Notes: a model not told the origin generated them from the sequence alone. A DNA stretch of 9,769 nt from Bacillota bacterium (GCA_023409615.1 JAEYRF010000143.1:1-9769); one strand, 5' to 3'. Positions 1 to 7,895 are shown, counted from the stretch's first letter. Translations and numbers: made by a program.

Positions 1-570
1 CTATATGATATGGGTGCCTTCCCTGATAACTGCTTTACCATGACCAACAATGAAAGAAATGTTCTTTTCAAAGAAAAAAAGGCTGCGATGATTGTCCAAG
101 GTTCCTGGTTCATCGGAGAATTTGATGCGAATGACTATACTATTGAAATCATTCCATTCCCATATGTTGAGGGAGAGGGAATCTATAAGAGAGCCATGGT
201 TTATGGTCTGGGAGGTGGCTCTTTCCATATGAGTACTGTGACTACTGTGGATGAAACAAGGTATGAAGCTTCTGTGAGATTACTTAGAGCACTCACTTCT
301 CCTGAAACTGCTGCATTTTTTGCCGCTGAGACCGGAATGATCAGCAACGTAGATATCAGCGATTATAGAGTTGAGTATAGAAGGCTGACAATCAAAGGAA
401 TGAAAATGCTGGAGCAGGCCAACCTGTTGACCGGTCCCCTGGATTCTTTTGTAGACCGGACTTCCTGGGAAGAGGATATTGCATTGCAGTTTCCTTATTT
501 CCTCTCAGGTAAAATCACCGCAGAGGAAATGTGGGATAATGCGATCCGAAACGGTATTATACCTGAATAA
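1..570 (+). CDS. cuaD: ABC-type sugar solute-binding protein, C-terminal part (5' truncated by window edge)
   Basis: The first base falls in an open frame that runs to TAA at 568-570, giving 189 residues. The N-terminus, with any signal peptide or lipobox, lies outside the window. The visible part resembles the C-terminal lobe of family 1 extracellular solute-binding proteins: a segment AAMIVQGSWFIGEF, a Gly-rich GLGGGSF turn, LLRALTSPETAAFFAAETGMIS, and a closing helix KITAEEMWDNAI. Such proteins bind a sugar outside the membrane. No permease gene is next to it; instead a histidine kinase follows 84 bases downstream in the same direction. This suggests a sensing rather than a transport role, as for the binding protein CuaD recalled from Ruminiclostridium cellulolyticum. 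The sugar is inferred from context (cellobiose or cellodextrin), not from residues. The family is quite sure; the symbol is by analogy only. Confidence 0.85.
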   Translation, partial: LYDMGAFPDNCFTMTNNERNVLFKEKKAAMIVQGSWFIGEFDANDYTIEIIPFPYVEGEGIYKRAMVYGLGGGSFHMSTVTTVDETRYEASVRLLRALTSPETAAFFAAETGMISNVDISDYRVEYRRLTIKGMKMLEQANLLTGPLDSFVDRTSWEEDIALQFPYFLSGKITAEEMWDNAIRNGIIPE

Positions 571-590
571 ATGGTACTGTACCTGAATGA
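551..590 (+). repeat. Imperfect 20-bp tandem duplication over the stop codon
   Basis: Bases 551-570 and 571-590 match at 16 of 20 positions, and all four differences are transitions. The first copy encodes the end of the binding protein (GIIPE, then TAA). Read in its own register, the second copy still spells a similar ending (GTVPE, then TGA). It therefore looks like a diverged tandem duplication of the gene's 3' end. A functional role is unknown. Confidence 0.7.
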
Positions 591-654
591 ACAGCATTAT
601 GCCTGGGTGAACCGTATCAGTATGAAAAAACAAGTGTTTTCGGGGGTCTGACCA

Positions 655-2487
655 ATGAAAAATCCTTTCGGGGGTCTTCTCAGAATTTATAAGAATATGC
701 CTATTAAAATCAAGCTGGTCGCGATGCTGTTTATTCAGGTCCTTGTGCCATTGATATTGATAGGCTTCCTAAGCTATAAAAACTCGGAGAGTATAATAAA
801 GGAAAACTCAACAGATTATTCGAGAGATATCCTTAACATGATTCAGTTAAGGTTGAGCGATTATGTAGACAACATGACAGAAATTTCTCAGGATATTCTT
901 TATGAAGAAAAAATTTATGATGTACTGAAGGGCAGTGCGGACATTGAAGATCCACTAATGCAATATGAATATGAAAACACTGTAAACAGTTATCTAAAGA
1001 TGGTTGTCATTACCAGACCGGAGATCCGCTCCATTTGTATATATTCCAATGATGGCAGTAACTATTACCAGGACGACAATACAAAAGAAGCGGGTTCAAA
1101 GGATGAGATACCTTACCTTCAGATGATTGAAGAGGCCAGACTAAAAAATGGGAAGCCTTACCTGCACATTGTTTCTGAAAATAAGAAGGTCAGGCATATT
1201 TATCTTGTAAGGCAAATCAATGACAGGGACAATTTCAAAGAGCTTGGTTTGTTGGTCATGCATATGAAAAAAGAAGTGTTGGATGATGTGTATCAGGGCC
1301 TTACGGGAAATCTCCAGAACATCATCATATTGACCTCTGATTTGGAAATGATTTCAACCAGGGATGAAAAAGACCTGGCAATATACTCTGGGATTCTGTA
1401 TGAAAAAATTATCGGAGACAGTGGCGAGGATGCGGATGAAAGCACAGGCCTTTTTGTATCTTATCTCACTCAAAAAAATACGGGATGGAAAATTGCCGCC
1501 TATATCACACTGGACGAACTGTATCAAGATGCCATTATACTCAGAAGAAATATCATTGCTTTGTGTATTATCGTGACCATGGTTCTGATTGTGCTGACAC
1601 TATTCATTGCTGTTGATATCGTTAAGCCGATCAATAAGCTGGTCAATGGCATGAAAAAGGTACAGGCCGGCAGTAACAATGTACAGATACAGATCGACAG
1701 GGAAGATGAACTGGGCTTCCTGAATAAGGCATTTAATGAGATGTCCAGTGAGATTCATCATCTGGTCAATTGGGTCTACAGAGAGCAACTGACCAGGAAA
1801 GAGGCTGAATTGAAAGCACTCCAGTCGCAGATTAACCCTCATTTTCTTTTCAACACCCTTGAGGCCATTAATTGGATGGCGCAGCTGAACAAGGTTCCAG
1901 AAATCAGCAATACAGTATCGGATCTGTCTGATTTGATGGAGGCCAGTATTGGTAGGGATGACCGGTTAATCAGTATCAAAGAGGAATTTACTTATGCGGA
2001 TAAATATATTTCTTTGCAGAAGAGGAGATTTGGAGATAGAATAGAATTAATAAAGAATATAGAACCTGACGTTAACAGTATAAAGATACCAAGACTTCTT
2101 ATACAGCCCCTGATAGAGAATGCCGTCTACCATGGCATTGAGCGTACAAGGGGCAAGGGCGTGATTAACCTCAATGCAATCAGACAAGAAGACAATATAA
2201 TAATTGAAGTCATAGATAACGGTGCAGGAATGGAGCGCGAAGATCTTGAACAATTAAATGAAAGATTGGCAATGGACAGCGATACGTATTTTAAGACTCT
2301 GGGCAGTAAAAAGAATAGAAGCATCGGAATAGAAAACGTTAACAGAAGAATCAAATTATTTTACGGAGAAAATTTCGGATTAGTAATTGATAGCGAACTT
2401 GGAAAATATACAAAAGCTGTAGTTTCGATCCCTTGTGAGATAAACGAGGGAAAGGAGGGTTTCTATGTTCAAAGTTCTGATAATTGA
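655..2487 (+). CDS. cuaS: YesM-type membrane sensor histidine kinase
   Basis: The 610-residue protein has a first membrane segment at about 20-41, an extracellular sensing region at about 42-298, a second membrane segment at about 299-322, and a HAMP linker at about 322-372. The His_kinase domain carries the phospho-acceptor motif NPHFLFNTL with His396. The ATPase domain follows, with an N box around QPLIENAVYHG (Asn489), a G1 box DNGAGM (Asp521) and a G2 region around Gly558. This is the usual order and length of YesM/LytS-class kinases. The ATG at 655 has a weak GGGGGT site 8 bases upstream; the next in-frame ATG (697) has no better one. The kinase overlaps its partner regulator by 23 bases. 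It probably autophosphorylates on His396 in response to the upstream binding protein and passes phosphate to Asp55 of the regulator. The ligand is inferred; the symbol comes from the analogous R. cellulolyticum cluster. Confidence 0.93.
   Translation: MKNPFGGLLRIYKNMPIKIKLVAMLFIQVLVPLILIGFLSYKNSESIIKENSTDYSRDILNMIQLRLSDYVDNMTEISQDILYEEKIYDVLKGSADIEDPLMQYEYENTVNSYLKMVVITRPEIRSICIYSNDGSNYYQDDNTKEAGSKDEIPYLQMIEEARLKNGKPYLHIVSENKKVRHIYLVRQINDRDNFKELGLLVMHMKKEVLDDVYQGLTGNLQNIIILTSDLEMISTRDEKDLAIYSGILYEKIIGDSGEDADESTGLFVSYLTQKNTGWKIAAYITLDELYQDAIILRRNIIALCIIVTMVLIVLTLFIAVDIVKPINKLVNGMKKVQAGSNNVQIQIDREDELGFLNKAFNEMSSEIHHLVNWVYREQLTRKEAELKALQSQINPHFLFNTLEAINWMAQLNKVPEISNTVSDLSDLMEASIGRDDRLISIKEEFTYADKYISLQKRRFGDRIELIKNIEPDVNSIKIPRLLIQPLIENAVYHGIERTRGKGVINLNAIRQEDNIIIEVIDNGAGMEREDLEQLNERLAMDSDTYFKTLGSKKNRSIGIENVNRRIKLFYGENFGLVIDSELGKYTKAVVSIPCEINEGKEGFYVQSSDN
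2453..2459 (+). promoter_or_regulatory. Ribosome binding site of the regulator, inside the kinase gene
   Basis: AGGAGGG lies 5 bases before the ATG at 2465, within the last codons of the kinase. This strong site fixes the regulator start and supports translation of the two overlapping genes from one message. Confidence 0.8.
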
Positions 2488-4081
2488 TGATGAGCCGATC
2501 ATACGCAAAGGGTTAAAAAACATTATCAACTGGAAAAGCTTCGAATGTGAGGTTGTCGGTGAAGCGGAGGATGGATTGGAGGGCAGTGAACTGATTCGTA
2601 AGCACTTACCTGATATCATTATTACAGACATTAAAATGCCTGAAATAGATGGACTTTCCATGTTGCGTGATATCAAAGATACGGTTCCTGACAGCAAGAT
2701 TATCATACTCACAGGGCATCGAGATTTTGATTATGTCCATGAGGCCTTAAAAATCGGAGCATTCGACTTTCTGCTCAAACCTTCGAAGATAGAGGAATTG
2801 ACATCTGTCATATCACGAGCAGTCAAGGAACTAAAATTCAGCATTGATCGCACGAAAGAGTTTGAAAAGCTGAACCAGCTCTTCACACAGAACATATCAG
2901 TTTTACGGGAGAAGCTGCTTTATGATATTATTTATGAGATAAATACGAACAAGGAAGACATTCTTCAAAAACTTGAATTATTTAAAATTAGTTCGAAGAA
3001 TTTTTATATGATGGTTGTCCAGAATGATTCCGAGGACATAGACACAAAAGAAATCAGTCAATATGACAGGCATCTTTACCAGTTCGGCATCATCAATACA
3101 TTCAATGAAGTGTTTACAGACAAATTTAAAGTGATTGAAGTCACACTGAATAATATTGGCATCGCATTTCTTGTCATGCCTCTGGACGAGAATGAAAATA
3201 TTTCGCCTCTGTTGGATAAAAAATGCGCCTACCTTCAAGATATCATAAGCAATTGCTTTGGTTTTACCATTTCGATAGCCATAAGCTCAGAGGGTACAAT
3301 ACTTACTGAACTCCCGCAGAAATTCAACGAATGCAGGCAGGCATTGGAGCACAAATTTTACATGGGTACCAATTCGGTTATCTTCCATAGTGATGTTAAT
3401 ACATTCTTTAAATATGATGATCATTCCATCCTGGAAAAGCTGCAGAAAGCACTGGTTGAGGGGATTAAGTCGGGTAATGAGGATTCGGTGAAGGAACGAC
3501 TACAGGACATCTATAGTTATTTAAAAAATATTGACCCGACAAAGAAAGACTATATTAAAAACTTCTACTGGAATACTATTTCCTCCATTAACAATATTAG
3601 AATATCTCTCTTGTCAGGTGAAGACGATAAAAAGCCTGAATATAGCGATCTAAGCGGGTTGTACGGATTGGTAGAGAAATGCACGAATACGGACGAGCTC
3701 AACGTGCTTCTTGATGAGTCGGCACGCAGCATCACACAAAAGGTCAACAGCTACAATAATAGGAGCATAAAGCTTGTGCTGCGCAAGGCAGTCGACTATC
3801 TCCATGCCCACTATAATGAGCAGATCACATTGAACGAGGTCGCTGAACATTCTTTTGTAAGCACCTATTATATCAGCAGGATGTTTAAGCGTGAGATGGG
3901 TAAGAATTTCGTTGATTACCTTAATGAGATTAGAATTGAAAAAGCGAAGGAAATGTTGAAGGACGTTCGATATAAAACATATGAGGTAGCAGAAAAAGTC
4001 GGGATACCGGATGCACATTATTTTTCCAGAATGTTCAAAAAGTATGTTGGTGTAACACCCACAGAATTCAGAGAGCAATAG
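2465..4081 (+). CDS. cuaR: YesN-type response regulator with AraC-type DNA-binding domain
   Basis: The 538-residue protein begins with a receiver domain (about 1-125). Its acidic pocket is Asp8/Asp9, the phospho-acceptor is Asp55 in ITDIKMP, the switch Thr is Thr83, and the conserved Lys is Lys105 in LLKPS. The middle (about 126-430) is poorly conserved; a stretch around 269-310 resembles the degenerate GGDEF-like domain seen in YesN and CdaR regulators. The last 100 or so residues are an AraC/XylS double helix-turn-helix, with the first at about 454-479 and the second at about 503-529, ending in the typical GVTPTEFRE. It overlaps the kinase gene and is preceded by a strong binding site. The likely role is a phosphorylation-controlled activator of the transporter and phosphorylase genes that follow. 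The target is inferred from order and from recall that CuaR of R. cellulolyticum binds upstream of the transporter genes. Confidence 0.93.
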   Translation: MFKVLIIDDEPIIRKGLKNIINWKSFECEVVGEAEDGLEGSELIRKHLPDIIITDIKMPEIDGLSMLRDIKDTVPDSKIIILTGHRDFDYVHEALKIGAFDFLLKPSKIEELTSVISRAVKELKFSIDRTKEFEKLNQLFTQNISVLREKLLYDIIYEINTNKEDILQKLELFKISSKNFYMMVVQNDSEDIDTKEISQYDRHLYQFGIINTFNEVFTDKFKVIEVTLNNIGIAFLVMPLDENENISPLLDKKCAYLQDIISNCFGFTISIAISSEGTILTELPQKFNECRQALEHKFYMGTNSVIFHSDVNTFFKYDDHSILEKLQKALVEGIKSGNEDSVKERLQDIYSYLKNIDPTKKDYIKNFYWNTISSINNIRISLLSGEDDKKPEYSDLSGLYGLVEKCTNTDELNVLLDESARSITQKVNSYNNRSIKLVLRKAVDYLHAHYNEQITLNEVAEHSFVSTYYISRMFKREMGKNFVDYLNEIRIEKAKEMLKDVRYKTYEVAEKVGIPDAHYFSRMFKKYVGVTPTEFREQ

Positions 4082-4134
4082 CCTCTCAGCCGATGGTGGA
4101 TAATCTTGTTGTATTATTTTGCTCATTATAGACG

Positions 4135-4160
4135 GCAATTATGTCCACGATTATGCAATT
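4135..4160. promoter_or_regulatory. Candidate regulator-binding direct repeats upstream of the transporter operon
   Basis: GCAATT occurs at 4135-4140 and again at 4155-4160, exactly 20 bases apart, with ATTATG also repeated at 4138-4143 and 4150-4155. A related CAAATT sits at 4173-4178. AraC-type regulators commonly bind short direct repeats about two helical turns apart, and this gap lies between the regulator and its likely targets. The repeats are short and AT-rich, so chance is a real alternative. No good -35/-10 pair is visible downstream, which would fit an activator-dependent promoter but does not prove one. Confidence 0.35.
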
Positions 4161-4190
4161 CACTCTATTCTTCAAATTGTAAAACTCCTG

Positions 4191-4224
4191 TAACATTAAT
4201 GTGTACTTACCACATTAATTGTTA
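4191..4224. promoter_or_regulatory. Inverted repeat (hairpin or operator) abutting the permease ribosome binding site
   Basis: TAACATTAATGTG (4191-4203) pairs with CACATTAATTGTTA (4211-4224) over 13 base pairs, with one bulged base (4220) and a 7-base loop. The left arm contains a perfect 10-bp palindrome, ACATTAATGT. The right arm ends where the ribosome binding site AAAGGTG (4224-4230) starts. No T-run follows, so it is not a normal terminator. It could be an operator for a repressor or a 5' leader hairpin affecting translation or mRNA stability. Confidence 0.5.
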
Positions 4225-4240
4225 AAGGTGTGATAACTCA

Positions 4241-5218
4241 ATGGATTTAGCAACAGTTCCAAGTACTCCGGTTACGAAAATGAAAAAGAAAAAAGGTTTT
4301 CTGCATGAGCTAAGGACACATTGGCCTCTTTTTCTGATGCTTGCTCCGGGTGCAATTGTACTAATTATCAATAACTATATTCCTATGTTTGGTATTGTAA
4401 TTGCTTTTAAGAGATACCGTTTCCATGGTAATTTCTTTAAAAGCCTCATCAAGAGTGACTGGGTTGGATTTAAAAATTTCGAGTTCTTTATGAAAACGCC
4501 TTATGCAGGGCAAATGACACGAAACACACTTTTGTATAATTTTGCTTTTATATTGCTTGGATTGATAATTCCGGTCTTCTGTGCAATTGCACTTACTGAA
4601 TTGAGGAATAAAAAGTTATCGAAGGTATATCAGAGCGTAGTATTTCTTCCTTATTTCCTTTCTTGGATCATTGTAAGTTATCTCGCTTATTCATTTCTGA
4701 GTATTGAAAATGGATTCATAAATAAGAGTATACTTGTACCTCTAGGTATGGAGAGAGTTGAATGGTACAGCGAACCTAAATACTGGCCGTTTATATTGAT
4801 ATTCTTCCAGTTGTGGAAGTACACGGGCTACAATATTGTTGTTTATCTTGCGGCAATCACGGGGATTGATCCGGAATACTATGAAGCAGCCCAGATAGAT
4901 GGCGCAACAAAATGGCAGCAGATTAAGCATATTACCATACCAATGCTGCGGACTTTGATGATTATACTTACATTACTGGCGGTGGGAAGAATATTCAATG
5001 CTGATTTCGGTCTGTTCTATAACGTACCAAGGAACAGTGGCACATTGCAACCAGCAACTCAGGTTATTGACACCTATGTTTATTCAGCTCTTAGAAATAC
5101 AAACGATATAGGTATGGCCTCTGCGGCAGGTACATATCAAGCAATCGTCGGTTGTATTACAGTGTTTACCGCGAACCTGATTGTAAGAAGAGTTGACAAA
5201 GACAGCGCATTGTTCTGA
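4241..5218 (+). CDS. cuaB: ABC sugar transporter permease, LplB type
   Basis: This 325-residue inner-membrane protein belongs to the binding-protein-dependent permeases (MetI fold, LplB-like branch). A short Lys-rich cytoplasmic start (MKKKKG) is followed by a first membrane segment around 28-52 (WPLFLMLAPGAIVLIINNY) and further hydrophobic spans. The ATPase-coupling EAA loop begins at Glu215 with EAAQIDGATKWQQIKHITIP, containing the conserved Gly at 222. Length is normal for the family. The ATG at 4241 is preceded by AAAGGTG with 10 bases between. It should pair with the second permease 26 bases downstream to form the channel for the binding protein encoded further on. The substrate, cello-oligosaccharide, is inferred from the phosphorylase in the same run. 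Which of the letters B and C applies to which permease in the R. cellulolyticum naming is uncertain. Confidence 0.9.
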   Translation: MDLATVPSTPVTKMKKKKGFLHELRTHWPLFLMLAPGAIVLIINNYIPMFGIVIAFKRYRFHGNFFKSLIKSDWVGFKNFEFFMKTPYAGQMTRNTLLYNFAFILLGLIIPVFCAIALTELRNKKLSKVYQSVVFLPYFLSWIIVSYLAYSFLSIENGFINKSILVPLGMERVEWYSEPKYWPFILIFFQLWKYTGYNIVVYLAAITGIDPEYYEAAQIDGATKWQQIKHITIPMLRTLMIILTLLAVGRIFNADFGLFYNVPRNSGTLQPATQVIDTYVYSALRNTNDIGMASAAGTYQAIVGCITVFTANLIVRRVDKDSALF

Positions 5219-5234
5219 GAAGAATGTTTAAAAT

Positions 5235-5239
5235 GGAGG
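5235..5239 (+). promoter_or_regulatory. Ribosome binding site that decides the start of the second permease
   Basis: GGAGG is 5 bases before the ATG at 5245. Upstream in-frame ATGs at 5224 and 5233 lie before or on this site and lack a comparable one, so 5245 is favoured. Confidence 0.75.
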
Positions 5240-5244
5240 AAATT

Positions 5245-6159
5245 ATGTCGAGTTTAGTGTTAAGAAGAAGACAGAATGAAATTAGCGGCGGAACAAACCT
5301 GCTTTTAAATATTGTGTTTCTCATTGCGACTACTTTGTGTGTTGCGCCGCTGTTGCTGGTTATAGCGATCTCTTTATCCGATGAAAAATCTATTAGGGCA
5401 AACGGTTATCAATTTTGGCCTGAGACTTACAGCAGTAAAGGATATGATTATCTGCTGACAGCAGGTGATGCTATCTGGAGAGCTTACGGGATATCAATCT
5501 TCGTAACGATAGTCGGTACACTTTTGAGTCTGGCCGTTATAACACTGTATGCTTATCCGCTATCAAGAAGTTCATTTAAATATAGAAATCAATTTTCGTT
5601 TTTTGCATTCTTTACAATGATATTCGGAGGAGGACTTGTACCCTGGTATATTGTATATACACAACTTGTTCCCATTAAGAACACCATCTGGATTATGATC
5701 GTACCATACCTGATGAACACTTGGTATATGATGATTATGAGAACATTTTACAAGACTACCGTGCCTGAATCTATCATAGAGTCTGCCAGAATAGATGGCG
5801 CCGGTGAATTCAGGACATACTTCGTCATTGTACTTCCGCTATGTAAGGCCGGACTTGCTACAGTGGGTCTTTTCTGTACACTTGCTTACTGGAATGACTT
5901 TTATCTTCCGCTTGTATTTGTTACAGAGAGCAAGAATTTTAACATTCAATATTTGATGTACCAGACATTGAATGCAGTTCAGAACTTATTGAATGCAAGC
6001 AACAATATTTCCAATGCAAACCAGATTCTTGCCAATCTGCCAAGTGAAAGTGTCAGAATGGCTATAGCAGTCATTTCCATCGGCCCGATTGTATTGGCAT
6101 ACCCCTTCTTCCAGAAGTATTTTGTTAAGGGTCTGACAATCGGTGCAGTAAAGGGATGA
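5245..6159 (+). CDS. cuaC: ABC sugar transporter permease, YtcP/UgpE type
   Basis: This 304-residue membrane protein is the second permease of a carbohydrate ABC importer (CUT1-like, COG0395 branch). After an Arg-rich start (LVLRRRQNE) there is a membrane segment around 20-42, then a periplasm-side loop with GYQFWPETYSSKGYDYLL, which is typical of the family, and further spans. The EAA loop begins at Glu179 with ESARIDGAGEFRTYFVIVLP. The protein ends with FFQKYFVKGLTIGAVKG, a hallmark C-terminus of this permease group. An upstream ATG at 5224 would add seven residues, but GGAGG sits 5 bases before 5245. It should dimerise with the preceding permease. No ATPase gene follows, so a shared MsmK-type ATPase elsewhere is expected. 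Confidence 0.91.
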   Translation: MSSLVLRRRQNEISGGTNLLLNIVFLIATTLCVAPLLLVIAISLSDEKSIRANGYQFWPETYSSKGYDYLLTAGDAIWRAYGISIFVTIVGTLLSLAVITLYAYPLSRSSFKYRNQFSFFAFFTMIFGGGLVPWYIVYTQLVPIKNTIWIMIVPYLMNTWYMMIMRTFYKTTVPESIIESARIDGAGEFRTYFVIVLPLCKAGLATVGLFCTLAYWNDFYLPLVFVTESKNFNIQYLMYQTLNAVQNLLNASNNISNANQILANLPSESVRMAIAVISIGPIVLAYPFFQKYFVKGLTIGAVKG

Positions 6160-6217
6160 TTCTGTTGGCCCTGTCTGTAGAGGCCGGGTCGACAATCATA
6201 TATATAACTATATTATT

Positions 6218-6224
6218 TAGGAGG
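6218..6224 (+). promoter_or_regulatory. Ribosome binding site that decides the start of the binding lipoprotein
   Basis: TAGGAGG lies 9 bases before ATG 6234. The frame is open back to ATG 6156, which overlaps the permease stop codon, but that start has no such site and would bury the signal peptide under 26 extra residues. Confidence 0.8.
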
Positions 6225-6233
6225 TATTTTTCT

Positions 6234-7784
6234 ATGCGCAGTATGAAAAGGTATCTATGTCTGGCACTAGTGTTGGTATTTGCGTTTTCGCTGACCCTTA
6301 CAGGTTGCGGAGACAAAGCAGTTGACACTCCTGATGCTGCTCCAGCAGCAACCAAGGATGCTCCCGCAACAGCAGATAAGCCTGCAGACGAGCCTGCACC
6401 TTCGGCAGTTCCTGCTGAAACTGTTGAACTCACAATGACGCTTGTTGGCAACAAGCAAGAAACTGACACGGATCTTGTTATGGAAGAAATCAACAAATAT
6501 CTGGCTGATAAGATCAACATCAAGTTGAATCTCCAGGTATATGGCTGGGGCGATCCTTACGAGCAGAAAGTTAACACAATGTTATCCTCTGGAGAGCCCT
6601 TTGATGTATGCTTCACAGCAAACTGGGCAGCGAACTACTACAAGAACGCAGCCGCCGGCTACTTCCTTGAATTGAATGATTATCTAGCAAAATATCCTGC
6701 AATTTATGAAATCGTAGGTAAGGACTTCGTAAACGGATCAGCTATTGATGGCGTTAATTACGCTGTTCCTACACTTAAGGAAACTGTTCACAACTGGGGA
6801 TACCTTCTGCAGAAGTCAGTTGTTGACAAGTATGGAATTGACATAACTACTCTTAAGAAGATGGAAGATCTGGAACCCTGGTTTGAAAAAGTAAAAGCTG
6901 AATATACTCCACTGCTAGTTGTCGGCGGAGATTCACCGTTCCAGTTCCTGGATTGGGATAGAGTCAGTGATGATAACGTACCTGGCGCTCTATATCCTGA
7001 TAACAGAGACAACAAAATCATCAACCATTTCCTGGCTCCCGAATCAATAGATATGTATAAGAAACTTCGTGACTATTATAAGAAGGGCTACATTGCAGAT
7101 GATGCAGCTACAATGGAAAACACTGCTGAGCAGATGAAGACAGGAAAGTACTTTGCAGCTGAATCTTCACTGAAGCCTGGAAAAGATGCTGAAATGACCG
7201 GCAGCACTGGAATTGAGTGGGTACAGGTTGACATTACACAACCGGTCATGTCCAATCGTGAAACTACCGGCGCTATGCTTGCTATACCGGCAGCCTCTAA
7301 GAATTCTGAAAGAGCATATCAGTTTATAGAAATGCTTTATACTGATGCTAAACTCAGAAACCTGTTAAACTTCGGTATTGAAGGAACTCATTACAATGTC
7401 AATGCTGACGGCAGAATCACTCAGACTCAGGAAGGTCTTGACAGATATAACATGGGCCCAGGCTGGAGATATGGTGATCAGTTCAAGGATCTCCTTCTTG
7501 ATAATGAAGAGCTCACAAAGTGGGAAGAGTTTGGCAAATACAACAATGCAGGTCTTGTTATGAACAGCCTTGGATTTGTATTCAATGATGTTAATGTCAG
7601 CACAGAGTCTTCTGCTTGCAAGACTGTTACCGGTACATACAACAGACAGTTACAGTGTGGCGCAGTTGATGTAGATCCAGTCGTAAAGAAATATGGTGAC
7701 GAACTGACAGCTTCCGGTGTTGATACTCTTATTGCAGAGATGCAGGCACAGTATGACGCATGGAGAGCAAAAGTGGGCAAGTAA
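6234..7784 (+). CDS. cuaA: Sugar-binding lipoprotein of an ABC importer
   Basis: The 516-residue protein starts with a lipoprotein signal: positive residues MRSMKR, a hydrophobic core, and a lipobox LTGC with the modified Cys at 25. A flexible Ala/Pro/Asp-rich linker follows (about 26-60), then a two-lobe solute-binding fold beginning near VELTMTLVG. Family-typical segments include LSSGEPFDVCFT, YFLELNDYLAKYP, and ERAYQFIEMLYTDAKLRNLL. Many Trp and Tyr residues fit sugar stacking. The overall pattern matches the large binding proteins with a DUF3502-type C-terminal region that accompany LplB/YtcP permeases. It would be anchored outside the membrane and deliver substrate to the two permeases just upstream. 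The cellodextrin ligand is inferred from the phosphorylase downstream and from CuaA of R. cellulolyticum. The start at 6234, not 6156, is set by the ribosome binding site and the lipobox. Confidence 0.92.
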   Translation: MRSMKRYLCLALVLVFAFSLTLTGCGDKAVDTPDAAPAATKDAPATADKPADEPAPSAVPAETVELTMTLVGNKQETDTDLVMEEINKYLADKINIKLNLQVYGWGDPYEQKVNTMLSSGEPFDVCFTANWAANYYKNAAAGYFLELNDYLAKYPAIYEIVGKDFVNGSAIDGVNYAVPTLKETVHNWGYLLQKSVVDKYGIDITTLKKMEDLEPWFEKVKAEYTPLLVVGGDSPFQFLDWDRVSDDNVPGALYPDNRDNKIINHFLAPESIDMYKKLRDYYKKGYIADDAATMENTAEQMKTGKYFAAESSLKPGKDAEMTGSTGIEWVQVDITQPVMSNRETTGAMLAIPAASKNSERAYQFIEMLYTDAKLRNLLNFGIEGTHYNVNADGRITQTQEGLDRYNMGPGWRYGDQFKDLLLDNEELTKWEEFGKYNNAGLVMNSLGFVFNDVNVSTESSACKTVTGTYNRQLQCGAVDVDPVVKKYGDELTASGVDTLIAEMQAQYDAWRAKVGK

Positions 7785-7811
7785 TTAAAAGTAATTTGCA
7801 GGAAGCACAGA

Positions 7812-7838
7812 CAGGGGTGGGATGATATCCCACCCCTG
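7812..7838 (+). terminator. Strong GC-rich hairpin between binding protein and phosphorylase genes
   Basis: CAGGGGTGGGAT (7812-7823) and ATCCCACCCCTG (7827-7838) form a perfect 12-bp stem with a 3-base loop, 27 bases after the stop codon. The bases after it (CTGAATTTACAC) lack a proper T-run. It may therefore be a leaky terminator, or a hairpin that stabilises the upstream message and lowers phosphorylase transcription. The stem is certain; termination is not. Confidence 0.6.
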
Positions 7839-7889
7839 CTGAATTTACACAGTAATACAGCATACAAAACTCACTTGCTAATACATAGC

Positions 7890-7895
7890 TATAAT
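7890..7895 (+). promoter_or_regulatory. Candidate -10 box for the phosphorylase gene
   Basis: A perfect TATAAT stands 31 bases before the phosphorylase ATG, downstream of the hairpin. No clear TTGACA-like -35 lies 16-18 bases upstream; the nearest TTGCTA (7875-7880) is too close. It could be a weak or activator-dependent internal promoter, or chance in AT-rich DNA. Confidence 0.35.

Noticed and set aside
571..651. A 26-codon frame (starting MVLYLNEQ) between the binding protein stop and the kinase start, with an inner ATG at 622.
   Set aside because: No ribosome binding site, no recognisable sequence, and part of it is the duplicated 20-bp repeat. It ends 3 bases before the kinase ATG, so coupling is possible but unsupported.
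4106..4132. TTGTTG and TATAGA as a promoter for the transporter operon.
   Set aside because: The spacer is only 15 bases and both boxes match poorly; left as unproven.
6165..6187. Weak inverted repeat with GGCC in both arms after the second permease.
   Set aside because: The core is four base pairs plus wobble pairs, with no T-run; too weak to call.
6189..6216. Promoter-like pair TCGACA and TATTAT with a 16-base spacer before the binding lipoprotein gene.
   Set aside because: A transcript from it would begin around 6223, inside the ribosome binding site AGGAGG (6219-6224), so the message could not use that site.
6156..6233. N-terminal extension of the binding lipoprotein back to ATG 6156.
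   Set aside because: The strong ribosome binding site and the signal peptide with lipobox require the start at 6234.
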